The notes: generated from the sequence alone by a model not told the origin. Positions 9,860 to 18,734 are shown, counted from the first letter of the stretch. The stretch: 64,000 nt of DNA from Pseudomonas fragi (GCF_025426255.1 NZ_CP104861.1:2418001-2482000); one strand, 5' to 3'. Translations and numbers: made by a program.

Positions 9860-9913
9860 GTGGGAGCGAGCCTGCTCGCGATAACGACCTTCGCGAGCAG
9901 GCTCGCTCCTACA
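9860..9913. repeat. REP-type palindrome
   Basis: This is an inverted pair with arms TGGGAGCGAGCCTGCTCGCG, separated by about ten bases. It sits between the racemase-family gene and the DapA-family gene. It shares the core with the copies at 7289 and 16333 but lacks their conserved outer arms. Confidence 0.85.
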
Positions 9914-9935
9914 GGGTGTATCTGGTTCCAGTTGT

Positions 9936-10964
9936 TCAGGCCCCCGGCCAGGTATCGGAAAGGCGATAGCCCTGCGGCCACGGGTCGCTTGGGTCGAGCA
10001 GGTGCTGGTGGGTGCCGGTAATCCAGGCACGGCCTGAAATGCACGGGTAGATCGCTGCGCGCCCGGCGACTTCGGTCATGGAGTCGATGCGGCAATGGAA
10101 CTCGGAGCCGATGATCGAGCGCCCCACAAAACGATCCCCAACCTTCAGCACGCCCTTGGCCTGCAACACCGCCATGCGTGCCGAGCAACCGGTACCGCAG
10201 GGGGAGCGGTCAATCTTGCCCGGACGGATCACTACGGCGTTGGCGCCGCTGGCAATACCGTTTTCATACACCACGGGGGCGGCGATCTGGCAGAAGGAGA
10301 TATGCGACCAGTCCGGGTTCAGCGGGTGGACGAAGCCCAGTTGCTCGTTGGCGGCGCGGGTGATCTTCAAGCCGACTTCGACGATGTCCTTGGCTTCATC
10401 CGGGCTGATGGAAAAGCCCAGTTCCTTGGCATCGGCGAGCACGAAGCTGTCGCCGCCATAGGCGGTGTCGACCTTGATCGAGCCCAGGCCTTGCACTTCG
10501 ATCCAGGCATCCAGACGGTCAGCGAAGGAGGGTACGTTCTTGATCTCGACCCGCTGCACCTTGCCGTCGCGGCAATCGGCAACCGCTTCGATCAGCCCGC
10601 CAGGGGCTTCGAGCACCAGCCGGGTTTGCGGTTCGGTCATCGGCAAAATGCCGCTGTCGAGCAGTACGGTGGACACGCAGATGGAGTTGGAACCCGACAT
10701 CGGCGGCGTGTCGGCCGGCTCCATGATGATCCAGGCCATTTGTGCCCGTGGATCCTTGGCTGGCACCAACAGGTTGACGTGACGGAACACGCCGCCGCGA
10801 GGTTCATTGAGGACGAAGTTGCGCAGGGTTTCGTCCTGGGCAATCCAGCGTGACTGCTCCCACACCGTAGCCCCGGGTGGCGGCGCCACACCGCCAACGA
10901 TCACGTCACCGACCTCGCCCTCGGCGTGACAGCTGACCACATGAATGACCTTCGATGAACGCAT
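9936..10964 (-). CDS. Proline-racemase-family enzyme with Ser-Cys catalytic pair (hydroxyproline epimerase/dehydratase)
   Basis: This 342-residue member of the proline racemase superfamily starts at 10964 after AGGAG. The first catalytic position, normally cysteine in MCGH-like motifs, is Ser90 in [10 protein letters not shown]. The second is Cys256 in [12 protein letters not shown]. Other family marks are [15 protein letters not shown] at the N-terminus and the [12 protein letters not shown] region. Cys-Cys members are epimerases or racemases and Cys-Thr members dehydrate trans-3-hydroxyproline; Ser-Cys members are known to me only as a minor class with mixed activities. It is the last gene of the ABC-AcnX operon. 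Action on a hydroxyproline isomer is well supported by context, but which isomer is open. Confidence 0.85.
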   Translation of the reverse strand: MRSSKVIHVVSCHAEGEVGDVIVGGVAPPPGATVWEQSRWIAQDETLRNFVLNEPRGGVFRHVNLLVPAKDPRAQMAWIIMEPADTPPMSGSNSICVSTVLLDSGILPMTEPQTRLVLEAPGGLIEAVADCRDGKVQRVEIKNVPSFADRLDAWIEVQGLGSIKVDTAYGGDSFVLADAKELGFSISPDEAKDIVEVGLKITRAANEQLGFVHPLNPDWSHISFCQIAAPVVYENGIASGANAVVIRPGKIDRSPCGTGCSARMAVLQAKGVLKVGDRFVGRSIIGSEFHCRIDSMTEVAGRAAIYPCISGRAWITGTHQHLLDPSDPWPQGYRLSDTWPGA

Positions 10965-10973
10965 GTTCTGCTC

Positions 10974-11696
10974 CTATTTGACCGATTTGAGGAACGCCGC
11001 GGTTTCCGCGTGCACAGGGTTGCCGATGACTTGATCGGGGGTGCCGATTTCGTGCACCAGGCCATTGCGAAAGAACGCCACACGGTCGGACACATCCCGC
11101 GCAAAACGGATTTCGTGAGTGACCAGGACCATGGTCATGCCGTCTTCGGCGAGCATGCGCATGGTGTCCAGCACCTCGCCCACCAACTGCGGGTCGAGGG
11201 CCGAGGTGGCTTCGTCGAACAGCATGTAGTCCGGTGACATGGCCAGGGCGCGGGCAATCGCCATGCGCTGTTGCTGGCCGCCGGAGAGCTTGCCGGGGAA
11301 AGCTTTAAGCTTGTCGCCAAGGCCCACATGGGTCAGTTGCTGCACGGCCAGCGCCTCGGCTTCGGCCTTGCTTTTGCCCAGTACCTTGCGCGGCGCGAGC
11401 ATCACGTTTTCGAGCACGGTCAGGTGCGGGAAGGCGTTCCATTGCTGGAACACGATGCCGATTTTCTGCCGCAGGTGGTTGAGGTTGGTGGCGCGGTCGT
11501 GGACTTCGATGCCGTCGACGCGGATATGGCCTTTCTGGATCGGTTCCAGGCCATTGATGCACATCAACAGGGTCGACTTGCCGGAGCCTGAGCCGCCGAT
11601 AATCGATACCACTTCGCCCTTGTTGACGGTCAGGCTCACGCCCTTGACCACTTCAAGTTCGCCGAAGGATTTGTGGACGTTGTCGATCTCAATCAT
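10974..11696 (-). CDS. Polar amino acid ABC transporter ATPase
   Basis: The 240-residue protein energises the importer made with the two following permeases. It has Walker A GGSGSGKSTLLMC, the Q-loop region FQQWNAFPHLTV, signature LSGGQQQRMAIARA and Walker B YMLFDEATSALDP, as in GlnQ/HisP. The start at 11696 has GGTGG about 7 nt upstream and overlaps the permease stop, which indicates translational coupling; a start at 11738 would add residues not typical of the family. Ten bases separate it from the racemase-family gene. Confidence 0.92.
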   Translation of the reverse strand: MIEIDNVHKSFGELEVVKGVSLTVNKGEVVSIIGGSGSGKSTLLMCINGLEPIQKGHIRVDGIEVHDRATNLNHLRQKIGIVFQQWNAFPHLTVLENVMLAPRKVLGKSKAEAEALAVQQLTHVGLGDKLKAFPGKLSGGQQQRMAIARALAMSPDYMLFDEATSALDPQLVGEVLDTMRMLAEDGMTMVLVTHEIRFARDVSDRVAFFRNGLVHEIGTPDQVIGNPVHAETAAFLKSVK

Positions 11697-12339
11697 TTTC
11701 TTGCCACCTTTTTTCCAGGCGAGCGCCAAGGCGGGCAACCACCAGGCTCATGACGTAATAGATAAGGCCCGCGATGCACAACACCAGCATCGGTTCCTGA
11801 ATACGAGTGACGATGGTTTGCGAGGCGCGCAGCAGTTCAACGATGCCGATCCACATCACCAGGGCGGTGTCTTTCATCACACTGAGCACCAGGTTGAGCC
11901 AGCCGGGAAAGGCCACCCGCATGGCGATGGGCAGCACGATGTAACGCAGGTCCTGCAAGTAGCTCAGGCCCAGCGAGCGGCTGGCCCGGCGCGTGGTAAA
12001 TGGCACCGCGAGCACACCGCTGCGCACGATTTCGGTGAAGTACGCGGCGGCGTAAACCCCAAGCACGATGCACCCGACGCTGAAGGCGCTGATGTTCAGG
12101 CCGACAATGCTTTTGAGCGAGTTGAACAACACAAACTGGATCAGCAACGGCACGCTGCGAAACACATCCAGCACCCAGGCCAGCGGCAGGCTGGCTCGTG
12201 GCAGCAAGGCGCGCAGCAGACCGAACAACAACCCGGCAACGGTGCCGAGCAAAATTGCCCAGGTTGTCAGTTGCAGGGTGACCCAGGCCCCGTCCAGCAA
12301 AAACAAAAAGTCGTTCCAGGTAAAACTGGTGGAAAACAT
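11689..12339 (-). CDS. Polar amino acid ABC transporter permease
   Basis: This 216-residue inner-membrane permease of the HisM/GlnP type has several hydrophobic segments and the conserved cytoplasmic loop around EIVRSGVLAVPFTTRRASRS, which corresponds to the EAA motif. It overlaps the ATPase start and lies 10 bases after the other permease; the two probably form a heterodimer. Its cargo is inferred from the operon to be a hydroxyproline-like amino acid. Confidence 0.9.
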   Translation of the reverse strand: MFSTSFTWNDFLFLLDGAWVTLQLTTWAILLGTVAGLLFGLLRALLPRASLPLAWVLDVFRSVPLLIQFVLFNSLKSIVGLNISAFSVGCIVLGVYAAAYFTEIVRSGVLAVPFTTRRASRSLGLSYLQDLRYIVLPIAMRVAFPGWLNLVLSVMKDTALVMWIGIVELLRASQTIVTRIQEPMLVLCIAGLIYYVMSLVVARLGARLEKRWQEND

Positions 12340-12349
12340 GGGTGAGTCC

Positions 12350-13015
12350 TCAGTAACGGAACAGTCGCCAGGCCATCAGCCGGGCTACTGCAACGATCGC
12401 TTTGGCAATCAGGTAATACAGCACCGCGGCAATGGCGAAGTATTCGAAGGTGCGGAACGTTTTGACGTTGTAGTCCTGAGTCACGCCAGTGAGGTCATTG
12501 TTGAGCCCCACGATCACCCCCAGTGAGGTCATCAGCACGGCCCAGACCATCTGGTTGGTCAGCGGGTAGAAGACAATGCGCAACAGTTGCGGAACCACGA
12601 TCATGCGGTAGGTCTGAAACGCACTCATGCCCAGTGAGCGTGCCGCGCGGATCTGGGTATCGGGCACGGCTTTGAGGCCGCCGCGAAAGTTTTCCGCCAG
12701 GTAGCCTGCGTTGTTGAACGTGATCCCGGCCAACAGAGCGATCCATGAACTGACATGCAGGCCTAGGGAGCCGAGACCGAAGTACAGGACATAAATCTGG
12801 AACAGCGACGGGGTATTGCGGGCAATGGATACCCAGGCATTGCCAACGCCGCGCAACAGCGGGTTTTTGGTTTCGCGCATCACCGTCAGGGCCAGGGCGA
12901 TCAGCACGCCGAAAATCATCGACAGTGCGGCGGTCTCGAAGGTGACCACAGCGCCTGCGAGCATGTCGGGCAAGGCCCGAAGGGCAGAGCGCCATTGGAA
13001 GGTGTAGTCAAACAT
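12350..13015 (-). CDS. Polar amino acid ABC transporter permease
   Basis: The permease has 221 residues from the ATG at 13015. The start overlaps the stop of the AcnX gene by eight bases, so translation is likely coupled; a longer frame to 13099 would run well inside AcnX. The EAA-like loop NFRGGLKAVPDTQIRAARSLG and the IARNTPSLFQIYVLYFG segment are typical of the HisQ/HisM family. It pairs with the permease encoded just downstream. Confidence 0.9.
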   Translation of the reverse strand: MFDYTFQWRSALRALPDMLAGAVVTFETAALSMIFGVLIALALTVMRETKNPLLRGVGNAWVSIARNTPSLFQIYVLYFGLGSLGLHVSSWIALLAGITFNNAGYLAENFRGGLKAVPDTQIRAARSLGMSAFQTYRMIVVPQLLRIVFYPLTNQMVWAVLMTSLGVIVGLNNDLTGVTQDYNVKTFRTFEYFAIAAVLYYLIAKAIVAVARLMAWRLFRY

Positions 13016-14780
13016 GGGCAGGGTTCTCCAGTGAGGCAGTGGTTTGCAGCCACAACGGCAAGCGACCGCTGGCCGTGGCGCTGCATGCCGCATCCACACA
13101 CTCGGCGAGGCTGGCGAAATGCACCTTGCGCCCCACCAGGCCGGGGGCGTAATGGGCGTATTTACCCGAATTGGTCATCAGGTTTCTGGCGGCAGGCGGG
13201 ATCACCGGCTCACCGAGCATGCACCAGCAGGTATCGCTAACCAGCGTGGCGCCGAAGGCTTCGAGCACGGCGATATACCCGGCTGCGCGAGCTTGTTCCA
13301 GGATGGCGCGACCACAGGTGATCGCCAGCACCACCTCCGGGTGGCGCTGGCGGCCCTGACACAGGCGTGCCAAATGGGCGAATTCGCTGAGGGAGAAGTG
13401 CGGGTTGCCCAGCGACACCACATCCACCTTGGGGTCGCGGGCACTGTTGAGTTCCTGCCAGCTCAGCCGCAAGTCCTGCAGGCTGATCTTGATCACCGGT
13501 AACGGGCCATCCACTACCTGCTCCGGATTCAGCGCTTCGGGTGTAACGCCTGCGATATGAAACAGCGGTGCAGCGCTGGTGGTGGCAAAGGCCGCGCCGA
13601 AGGCTTTGAGGTCGTCGTGGTCCGGGTGCTGCTGCTCCAGTCCTGAAACCAGCGGGATGCGGCTGCCGGCCAGGGCTCCAATGTGATAGCCGAGCAGGGG
13701 GTAGAAGGCGTCGTCGAGGTTGGCCAGTGGCGGTAACTCGACGTGCAGACGGGCCTTGCGCTGACTTTCCAGATGGCAACCAATCAACGGCGCACGGCCG
13801 GTGAGGGCGATGCAAATATCCAGATAGTCGGGGTATTTGAGCGTGCGTGCGCCAAGCACGCTGTTGGCGTAAACCACCGCGTTGGATTCGGCCCAGACGA
13901 TCTGCTCGCCCGCCTTGGGCGCGCTGTCGAGCAGGTAAGGCGCGCAGGTGAAGCTCAGTTGCGCGCCCATGGCCATATACGCATCGCCCAGCGCACTGGC
14001 CGGCACGCCGAGCGCCGGGTCTATGCCCAGTTCACGCCAGCGCCGCTGGTCTACGGAAATCGAATTAAGAGTGGTGGGCACTCGTACCTTGGCGCCCCAT
14101 TCAACCAGTTGCTGGGCAAAGCGCAGGCTCGCAGGCCCGGTATAAATGCAGCCGTCGATATGGGCCTGGGTAATGTCAATCAGTTGCCCGGCACCTTGTA
14201 GTTGCGCCATGCGCAGCACGATTTGCATCGCGACTTGGGCCGCCTTTCCGTAACTACCGTCGAGCAGTGCCCGATCGTGCTCGGTCAGCTCAATCGGGGT
14301 AGCGGAATCTGTAGTGGGTACATCGCTGAGCGGTTCTGATGTGGTGTCGTCAGGCACCGAGTCGAACAGGCTCAGGTGTGTGCCGTCGACCCTGGCGAAC
14401 GCTTTGCCGCGCAAGGCGCCAAACGCTTCCTTGCCGATGCACAGCACCGGCAGGGAACGTTCGAACAGGGTCCGGGCCACCAGCACGCCAAGGGTCAGGA
14501 TCTCATCGGCTTCAGCCAGCACCAGTGCGGCGGGGGCGTGGCCGTTGCTGATCAATTCCATCATCACGCTGCTGCCGGTACAGGAGCCGCGCCCGCTTGG
14601 AATTGCCAGTATCCGGCCAGCCAGGCATTGCCCGCTGAGCGGGTGGTGACGGTCAATCACCTCACCACTGAACGGGTCGACGCCGCCCCAGAAACTCAGG
14701 CCGACATCGGCGTACAGCAAAGGGCCAAAGGCCGCGCCATCAACCAGGCTGCGACCGGCAAGAGAACTTTTCCCGGACAT
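13008..14780 (-). CDS. AcnX-family dehydratase, likely cis-3-hydroxy-L-proline dehydratase (fused subunits)
   Basis: This 590-residue protein joins the AcnX small (swivelling) domain at about residues 1-140 to the large domain at about 170-590. The small domain carries PSGRGSCTGSSVMMEL, which matches its active-site loop. The large domain shows AHIDGCIYTGPASLRFA, VPTTLNSISVDQRRW, and cysteines in TCGRAILEQA and DTCWCMLGEPV that probably bind the iron-sulfur centre or iron. Characterised bacterial AcnX proteins dehydrate cis-3-hydroxy-L-proline to delta1-pyrroline-2-carboxylate; archaeal ones act on mevalonate phosphate, unlikely here. It lies in an operon between the solute-binding protein and the permeases. 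Its product would suit the reductase encoded at 6265-7275. Confidence 0.88.
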   Translation of the reverse strand: MSGKSSLAGRSLVDGAAFGPLLYADVGLSFWGGVDPFSGEVIDRHHPLSGQCLAGRILAIPSGRGSCTGSSVMMELISNGHAPAALVLAEADEILTLGVLVARTLFERSLPVLCIGKEAFGALRGKAFARVDGTHLSLFDSVPDDTTSEPLSDVPTTDSATPIELTEHDRALLDGSYGKAAQVAMQIVLRMAQLQGAGQLIDITQAHIDGCIYTGPASLRFAQQLVEWGAKVRVPTTLNSISVDQRRWRELGIDPALGVPASALGDAYMAMGAQLSFTCAPYLLDSAPKAGEQIVWAESNAVVYANSVLGARTLKYPDYLDICIALTGRAPLIGCHLESQRKARLHVELPPLANLDDAFYPLLGYHIGALAGSRIPLVSGLEQQHPDHDDLKAFGAAFATTSAAPLFHIAGVTPEALNPEQVVDGPLPVIKISLQDLRLSWQELNSARDPKVDVVSLGNPHFSLSEFAHLARLCQGRQRHPEVVLAITCGRAILEQARAAGYIAVLEAFGATLVSDTCWCMLGEPVIPPAARNLMTNSGKYAHYAPGLVGRKVHFASLAECVDAACSATASGRLPLWLQTTASLENPAHV

Positions 14781-14790
14781 GCTGGATACC

Positions 14791-15609
14791 TCAGTAGTAG
14801 ACGTGAGGTACGGTCAGATCAGCCGGTGGAATCTCGGTACCGACCCATTTGACCCACAGCTCCTTGTAGCGTCCGGTGCGTACTTGCTGGTTGACGAACA
14901 GGTTGAGGTAGTTGAGCAGGCCGTACTCGTTGCGCTTGGCGCCCAGGGACACGTAATCAACCACGTAAGGCGCGTTACCGGCGACTTTGAGGTTTTTGTA
15001 CTTGCCTGATTTAAGGGTAGCTGCGGCCACGGTATTGGTGACGACGGTGGCTTCAATATGGCCTTGGGCAACGGCCAACAAGGTGTCGTTTTGCGACTGA
15101 TAGGCACGGAACGAGCCGCTGCCCCAGTTTTTCACGTCTTTTTCCAGGGCGATGGCTTCATAAGTGCCGCTGGTGTTGCCCAGTGCCTTGCCTTTGAGGT
15201 CGGCGAAGCTGTTGATGCCGGTATCGTCGCGGGTCAGCACCACCATCTGGAATGCGAAGTACGGAATGCTCAGGCCAACGGTTTTGGCGCGCTCCAGGGT
15301 GTCCGAGGTGGATGCCACGATAACGTCGGCGCGACCCGAGACCAGCGCCGGGATACGGTCGGGGAAAGGTGTTTCGACAATTTCGGCATCGACTCCGAGT
15401 ACTTTCGCCAGGTCGTTGCAGTAGTCCACATCGAAGCCTACCGGCTTGTTGGCGGCATCACGCGAACCCATCGGCGGGAAGTCCAGGGTCACGGCGCAGC
15501 GCAGTTTGCCCGAGCCAATAATGTCATCAAGCTTGTCGGCCTGGGCGGTGGCAATAAAGGAGGTACTGAGAACAGCGCTGAGGGCTACGGCAAATACGGG
15601 GTTTTTCAT
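14791..15609 (-). CDS. Periplasmic amino acid-binding protein of the ABC importer
   Basis: The 272-residue protein has a signal peptide (cleavage near ATAQA), followed by GSGKLRCAVTLDFPPMG and VGFDVDYCNDLAKVLG, as in family 3 solute-binding proteins for polar amino acids. It is the first gene of the operon; the candidate operator at 15658 is about 50 bases upstream. Ligand is inferred to be a hydroxyproline isomer. Confidence 0.92.
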   Translation of the reverse strand: MKNPVFAVALSAVLSTSFIATAQADKLDDIIGSGKLRCAVTLDFPPMGSRDAANKPVGFDVDYCNDLAKVLGVDAEIVETPFPDRIPALVSGRADVIVASTSDTLERAKTVGLSIPYFAFQMVVLTRDDTGINSFADLKGKALGNTSGTYEAIALEKDVKNWGSGSFRAYQSQNDTLLAVAQGHIEATVVTNTVAAATLKSGKYKNLKVAGNAPYVVDYVSLGAKRNEYGLLNYLNLFVNQQVRTGRYKELWVKWVGTEIPPADLTVPHVYY

Positions 15610-15657
15610 AGAAGCCTCGAAGTCGTTGAAGTGCTGTTAAATGTCGTATTGAGAATT

Positions 15658-15667
15658 TCGTATACGA
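15658..15667. promoter_or_regulatory. Candidate GntR operator 2
   Basis: TCGTATACGA occurs here in front of the transporter/AcnX operon, within the larger AATTTCGTATACGATATTTG. A half-site-like TCGTATT occurs some 15 bases closer to the gene. Confidence 0.72.
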
Positions 15668-15921
15668 TATTTGTTTAGCAAATCATGTGCCGATTTTTCC
15701 TACAGGCCCGCAATTAGTTCGCGAATGAGGTTTTTGCTGGCTTGTGTGATGGCACTCAGGAGCAGGAGGGATGGCCGGGTAGCAGGGTGGTGTTACAGAA
15801 GGGAGCATTGCCGTAGGAAATGCCCCACAAGGGAACACTTAGTGGCATTTTGCGGTATTGGTTATGGCTTTGGCTTTAGGCAGTATGGGCGCGAGGGGAT
15901 TTCTTGAGAGCGTGAACCATC

Positions 15922-16311
15922 GTGAGCTACATCAATACAGACTTGCTACTGACGGCTCCTGTTGACCTGACTTTACTCGCGCAGGCCATGGCGCCGGAGC
16001 ATGAGGACAATTGTCCGGTCAGTTGTTTGCAAGATTCTTATTTCGAAGGTGTTGGCCATAGAGTGGTTTTGGAAAGTTTTGGCCCGCAGGGTAGTTACGA
16101 CACACCTGAAGAGAGCATCAATGTGCTGCTTGATGCTGTTGAGCAGCTCCCGCAAGCGCTGAAACCCCTGTGGCAAGCCTGTACGCAAAAAACAATGGAT
16201 ATCGGTTTTCGAAGTGATGAGTTATCGCACAGCCTGACTTACCCGCTCTGTTTCGGCACGCTTGCCCGCATGCACATATTGGGGATTGATCTGGCTATCA
16301 CGGTTTACTGA
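15922..16311 (+). CDS. Hypothetical protein, 129 residues
   Basis: I do not recognise this protein. It starts at GTG 15922 with a weak GAGAG upstream, and no in-frame ATG is better placed. It is acidic and soluble, without signal peptide or membrane segment, with cysteines in the CPVSCLQDS stretch and a hydrophobic C-terminal end (ILGIDLAITVY). It lies alone between the transporter operon promoter and the repeat at 16333, on the opposite strand to its neighbours. The frame is the only substantial one in the stretch. Confidence 0.5.
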   Translation: MSYINTDLLLTAPVDLTLLAQAMAPEHEDNCPVSCLQDSYFEGVGHRVVLESFGPQGSYDTPEESINVLLDAVEQLPQALKPLWQACTQKTMDIGFRSDELSHSLTYPLCFGTLARMHILGIDLAITVY

Positions 16312-16332
16312 AACCTGCCTGAGGAGCGTACA

Positions 16333-16427
16333 GAGATACTTCAACCGTGGGAGCGAGCCTGCTCGCGAAAATCATTCGCGAGCAGGCTCGCTCCCACTAA
16401 GGGCTTGATCTGGAACAGAGTATCTAC
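16333..16427. repeat. REP-type palindrome with conserved outer arms, copy B
   Basis: This is an inverted copy of the unit at 7289-7382. It has the outer GAGATACTTC, core hairpin 16347-16397, and CAGAGTATCTAC at the far end. The core arms are the same GTGGGAGCGAGCCTGCTCGC sequence. Confidence 0.85.
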
Positions 16428-16449
16428 AGGTGTTTGGTCCTTGCGCAGG

Positions 16450-17130
16450 TCAATGGCTCTGCGGCAAATGCTCAAACAGGGTTTTGCATACACCGGCAAT
16501 GTGCTCGTCGAGCAATTTGACCGCCCGCTCTACATCACCGGCACGGCAGGCGTCGAGAATCTCGCGGTGTTCGTGATCGGCGCGGTGCTTGCCTGCCGAT
16601 AAACTCATCTGGATACGCAGGTAGCGTTCAAGCTTGTCATTGACCGAACGGATCAGGCTGATCATGAACGGGCGCTGCGCAGGCTCGTAAAGGCAGGCGT
16701 GCAGTTCCCAGTTGAGTTCGGCCCAGCGCCCCACATCATCTTCGCCGACAAATTCCTGGCAGATGCGCTCGGCGCGGGCGAAGGTGTCTTCGGTCATGTT
16801 AGGAATGGCCAGGCGCAGCAACTTGTCTTCAAGTAGCATGCGCACTTCGAACATCTGTGCCAGTTCCACCTCGGAAATCCGCGTGACCATGGCTCCGCGA
16901 TTACGCTGGAACATCACCAGCCCTTCAGCTTCGAGGCGTTTGAGGGCTTCGCGCACCGGGATTTTGCTGACATTGAACTGGCGGGCGATATCGTCCTGAC
17001 GGATCGGCTCGTCTTCAGCGAAGTGCCCGGCAACGATGGCATCACGCAGGTGCAGGGTGATGATTTCCGACGTGGAAGGGGAGTTGCCCAAGTCGGGAGC
17101 ATTAAATTTTGGGTGGGCCACGGCGGTCAT
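16450..17130 (-). CDS. GntR regulator, FadR/FCD type, of the hydroxyproline-type cluster
   Basis: The regulator has 226 residues from the ATG at 17130. The N-terminal winged helix-turn-helix includes IRQDDIARQFNVSKIPVREA and LKRLEAEGLVMFQRNRGAMV. The C-terminal all-helical FCD domain has the ligand-pocket type NWELHACLYEPAQ stretch and DHEHREILDACRAGD. The start choice places the operator-like site at 17151 just upstream, which suggests autoregulation; the longer frame to 17361 would read through that site. The same motif in front of two cluster operons makes this the likely regulator. The effector is unknown. Confidence 0.85.
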   Translation of the reverse strand: MTAVAHPKFNAPDLGNSPSTSEIITLHLRDAIVAGHFAEDEPIRQDDIARQFNVSKIPVREALKRLEAEGLVMFQRNRGAMVTRISEVELAQMFEVRMLLEDKLLRLAIPNMTEDTFARAERICQEFVGEDDVGRWAELNWELHACLYEPAQRPFMISLIRSVNDKLERYLRIQMSLSAGKHRADHEHREILDACRAGDVERAVKLLDEHIAGVCKTLFEHLPQSH

Positions 17131-17150
17131 CGTTCGCTGGAAAAAAGATA

Positions 17151-17160
17151 TGGTATACGA
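17151..17160. promoter_or_regulatory. Candidate GntR operator 3 (autoregulatory)
   Basis: GGTATACGA within ATATGGTATACGAAAA, read on the minus strand as TTTTCGTATACCATAT, matches the ATTTCGTATACGATAT form of site 2 at nearly every position. It is about 20 bases before the regulator start. Confidence 0.62.
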
Positions 17161-17550
17161 AAAACATAGGGTATTCCTTGTGCCGATGGTCGGCCAGGTC
17201 TGATTTTTGTGCGGGCGGGCTTGCACCCGCGTCATTATCCAGGTCGTGGCGCTTGCCTGCCTACAGCCGTGCATCACGAAACATCGGGCTGTTCTGGAAC
17301 GACGCCAAATGGTCGAGTTTGGAGTAGGTCTGGCGCACGTTGAACTCGCTGTCTGCGGCACCGTCGTTCAGGTCTACTGGCAGCACGTTCGCAGCAACCG
17401 GTTTTTTTGGTGCTTGCAAGCCGCCGTTTCCGGGCAGGGCGCCTGGCCGCAAGTCGGCTGCCCTGCTGCGGTTTGCGCCACTGCAGGCTTGATGTCATGC
17501 TCCGGGTCGATATGACTCATGCACAGAGAATCACACAAGGGCAGCTGTAA
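17161..17550. other. Intergenic region without recognised feature
   Basis: This lies between the divergent GntR and LacI-type genes. Short open frames on both strands lack ribosome binding sites. No RNA gene or repeat was recognised; promoters for the two regulators must lie at its ends. Confidence 0.4.
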
Positions 17551-18549
17551 ATGGCTTCGGTTAAAGATGTCGCACGATTGGCAGGGGTCTCCCTGATGAC
17601 CGTGTCCCGAGCGATCAATACCCCGCAAAAACTCAACGCAGAAACCCTGGCCACAGTGCGCCAGGCCATCGAGACCCTGGGTTATGTACCCAGCGAGTCT
17701 GCACGCAAGATGCGCGGCGGTCTTTCCAGCAGCAAGACAATCGGCGTTTTCGCCCTTGACACCGCAACCACGCCTTTCGCCGTGGACATGCTGCTGGCAC
17801 TGGAGCGCACGGCGCGGGAGAACGGTTGGAGCGTGTTTATCATCAACGTCTTCGAAACCCCTCCAAACCAGCAAACCATCGACCTGATGCTGTCCCATCG
17901 ACCTGACGGGATTGTGTTCAGTGCCATGCAATTGCGTGAGTTGGATATTCCCGCAGTGTTGCGCGATTACCCTTTGGTGCTGAGCAACTGCTTGAGCAGC
18001 AGTCCTGATGTGGCGTGCTATGTCCCGGATGATGAAGACGGCCAGTACCAGGGCGTGCGTCTGGCGTTGCAGCGCGGCTATCGACGCCCGCTGTGCATCA
18101 ATCTGCCGCGCCACAGCATGGCCTGGCAACTGCGCCAGCAAGGTTTGGCGCGCGCCCTTGAGGAGGCCGGGCTTGCCCTGGACAGCATCCAGCAATACGA
18201 CCTGTCCGCGGATGATGGCTATGAAGAAGTCATCAGCGAGCTCAGCCGGCAGTTGGCTGAGTCGCCCTCAGTGCCCGGTTTTGATCTGCTGATTTGCGGC
18301 AATGATCGTATTGCCCTGATCGCCTACCAGTTTCTGCTCGGCCAGGGCCTGAAAATTCCGGCTGACATTGCCGTGCTCGGTTTCGACAATATGGTGGGCG
18401 TTGCAGAGCTGTTCTATCCCCCATTGACCACTGTGCAATTGCCCTATTACGCAATGGGTCAGCGTGCAGCTCTGCATCTGATCGAGAGCAAGGACGAACC
18501 CTTCACCCACAGGGTGGGTTGCCCGCTGGTGGAGCGCCTGTCCCTGTAG
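17551..18549 (+). CDS. LacI-family transcriptional regulator
   Basis: The protein has 332 residues. Residues 1-60 form the LacI DNA-binding region (SVKDVARLAGVSLMTVSRAI, then the hinge LGYVPSESARKMRGG), followed by a periplasmic-binding-protein-like sugar domain with MLSHRPDGIVF and the C-terminal VLGFDNMVGVAELFYPPLTT pattern. No sugar transport or catabolic genes adjoin it, so the target and inducer are unknown. Its position beside the hydroxyproline-type cluster may be chance, since that cluster has its own GntR protein. Confidence 0.9.
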   Translation: MASVKDVARLAGVSLMTVSRAINTPQKLNAETLATVRQAIETLGYVPSESARKMRGGLSSSKTIGVFALDTATTPFAVDMLLALERTARENGWSVFIINVFETPPNQQTIDLMLSHRPDGIVFSAMQLRELDIPAVLRDYPLVLSNCLSSSPDVACYVPDDEDGQYQGVRLALQRGYRRPLCINLPRHSMAWQLRQQGLARALEEAGLALDSIQQYDLSADDGYEEVISELSRQLAESPSVPGFDLLICGNDRIALIAYQFLLGQGLKIPADIAVLGFDNMVGVAELFYPPLTTVQLPYYAMGQRAALHLIESKDEPFTHRVGCPLVERLSL

Positions 18550-18734
18550 CAGCCCCTTCACTTGTCGGCTTTCAGTCCGAGTGCTGCAGCAGGCGATTCA
18601 GCCGCTGTGGATCGTCCGATTTGAAGGGCGGACGCTGTCGCAGGCGGGTTCATTTCTGAAAAGCGCAACACTTGCTGCCGAAAAATCGGATAATGGCCGC
18701 CATTTTGTTTAGCTCGTTATTCTGGTAATCCCGC

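Noticed and set aside
8828..10021. Plus-strand open frame of 397 codons
   Set aside because: It is antisense to the DapA-family gene and reads through a REP palindrome; high His/Gly content is typical of antisense frames in GC-rich DNA.
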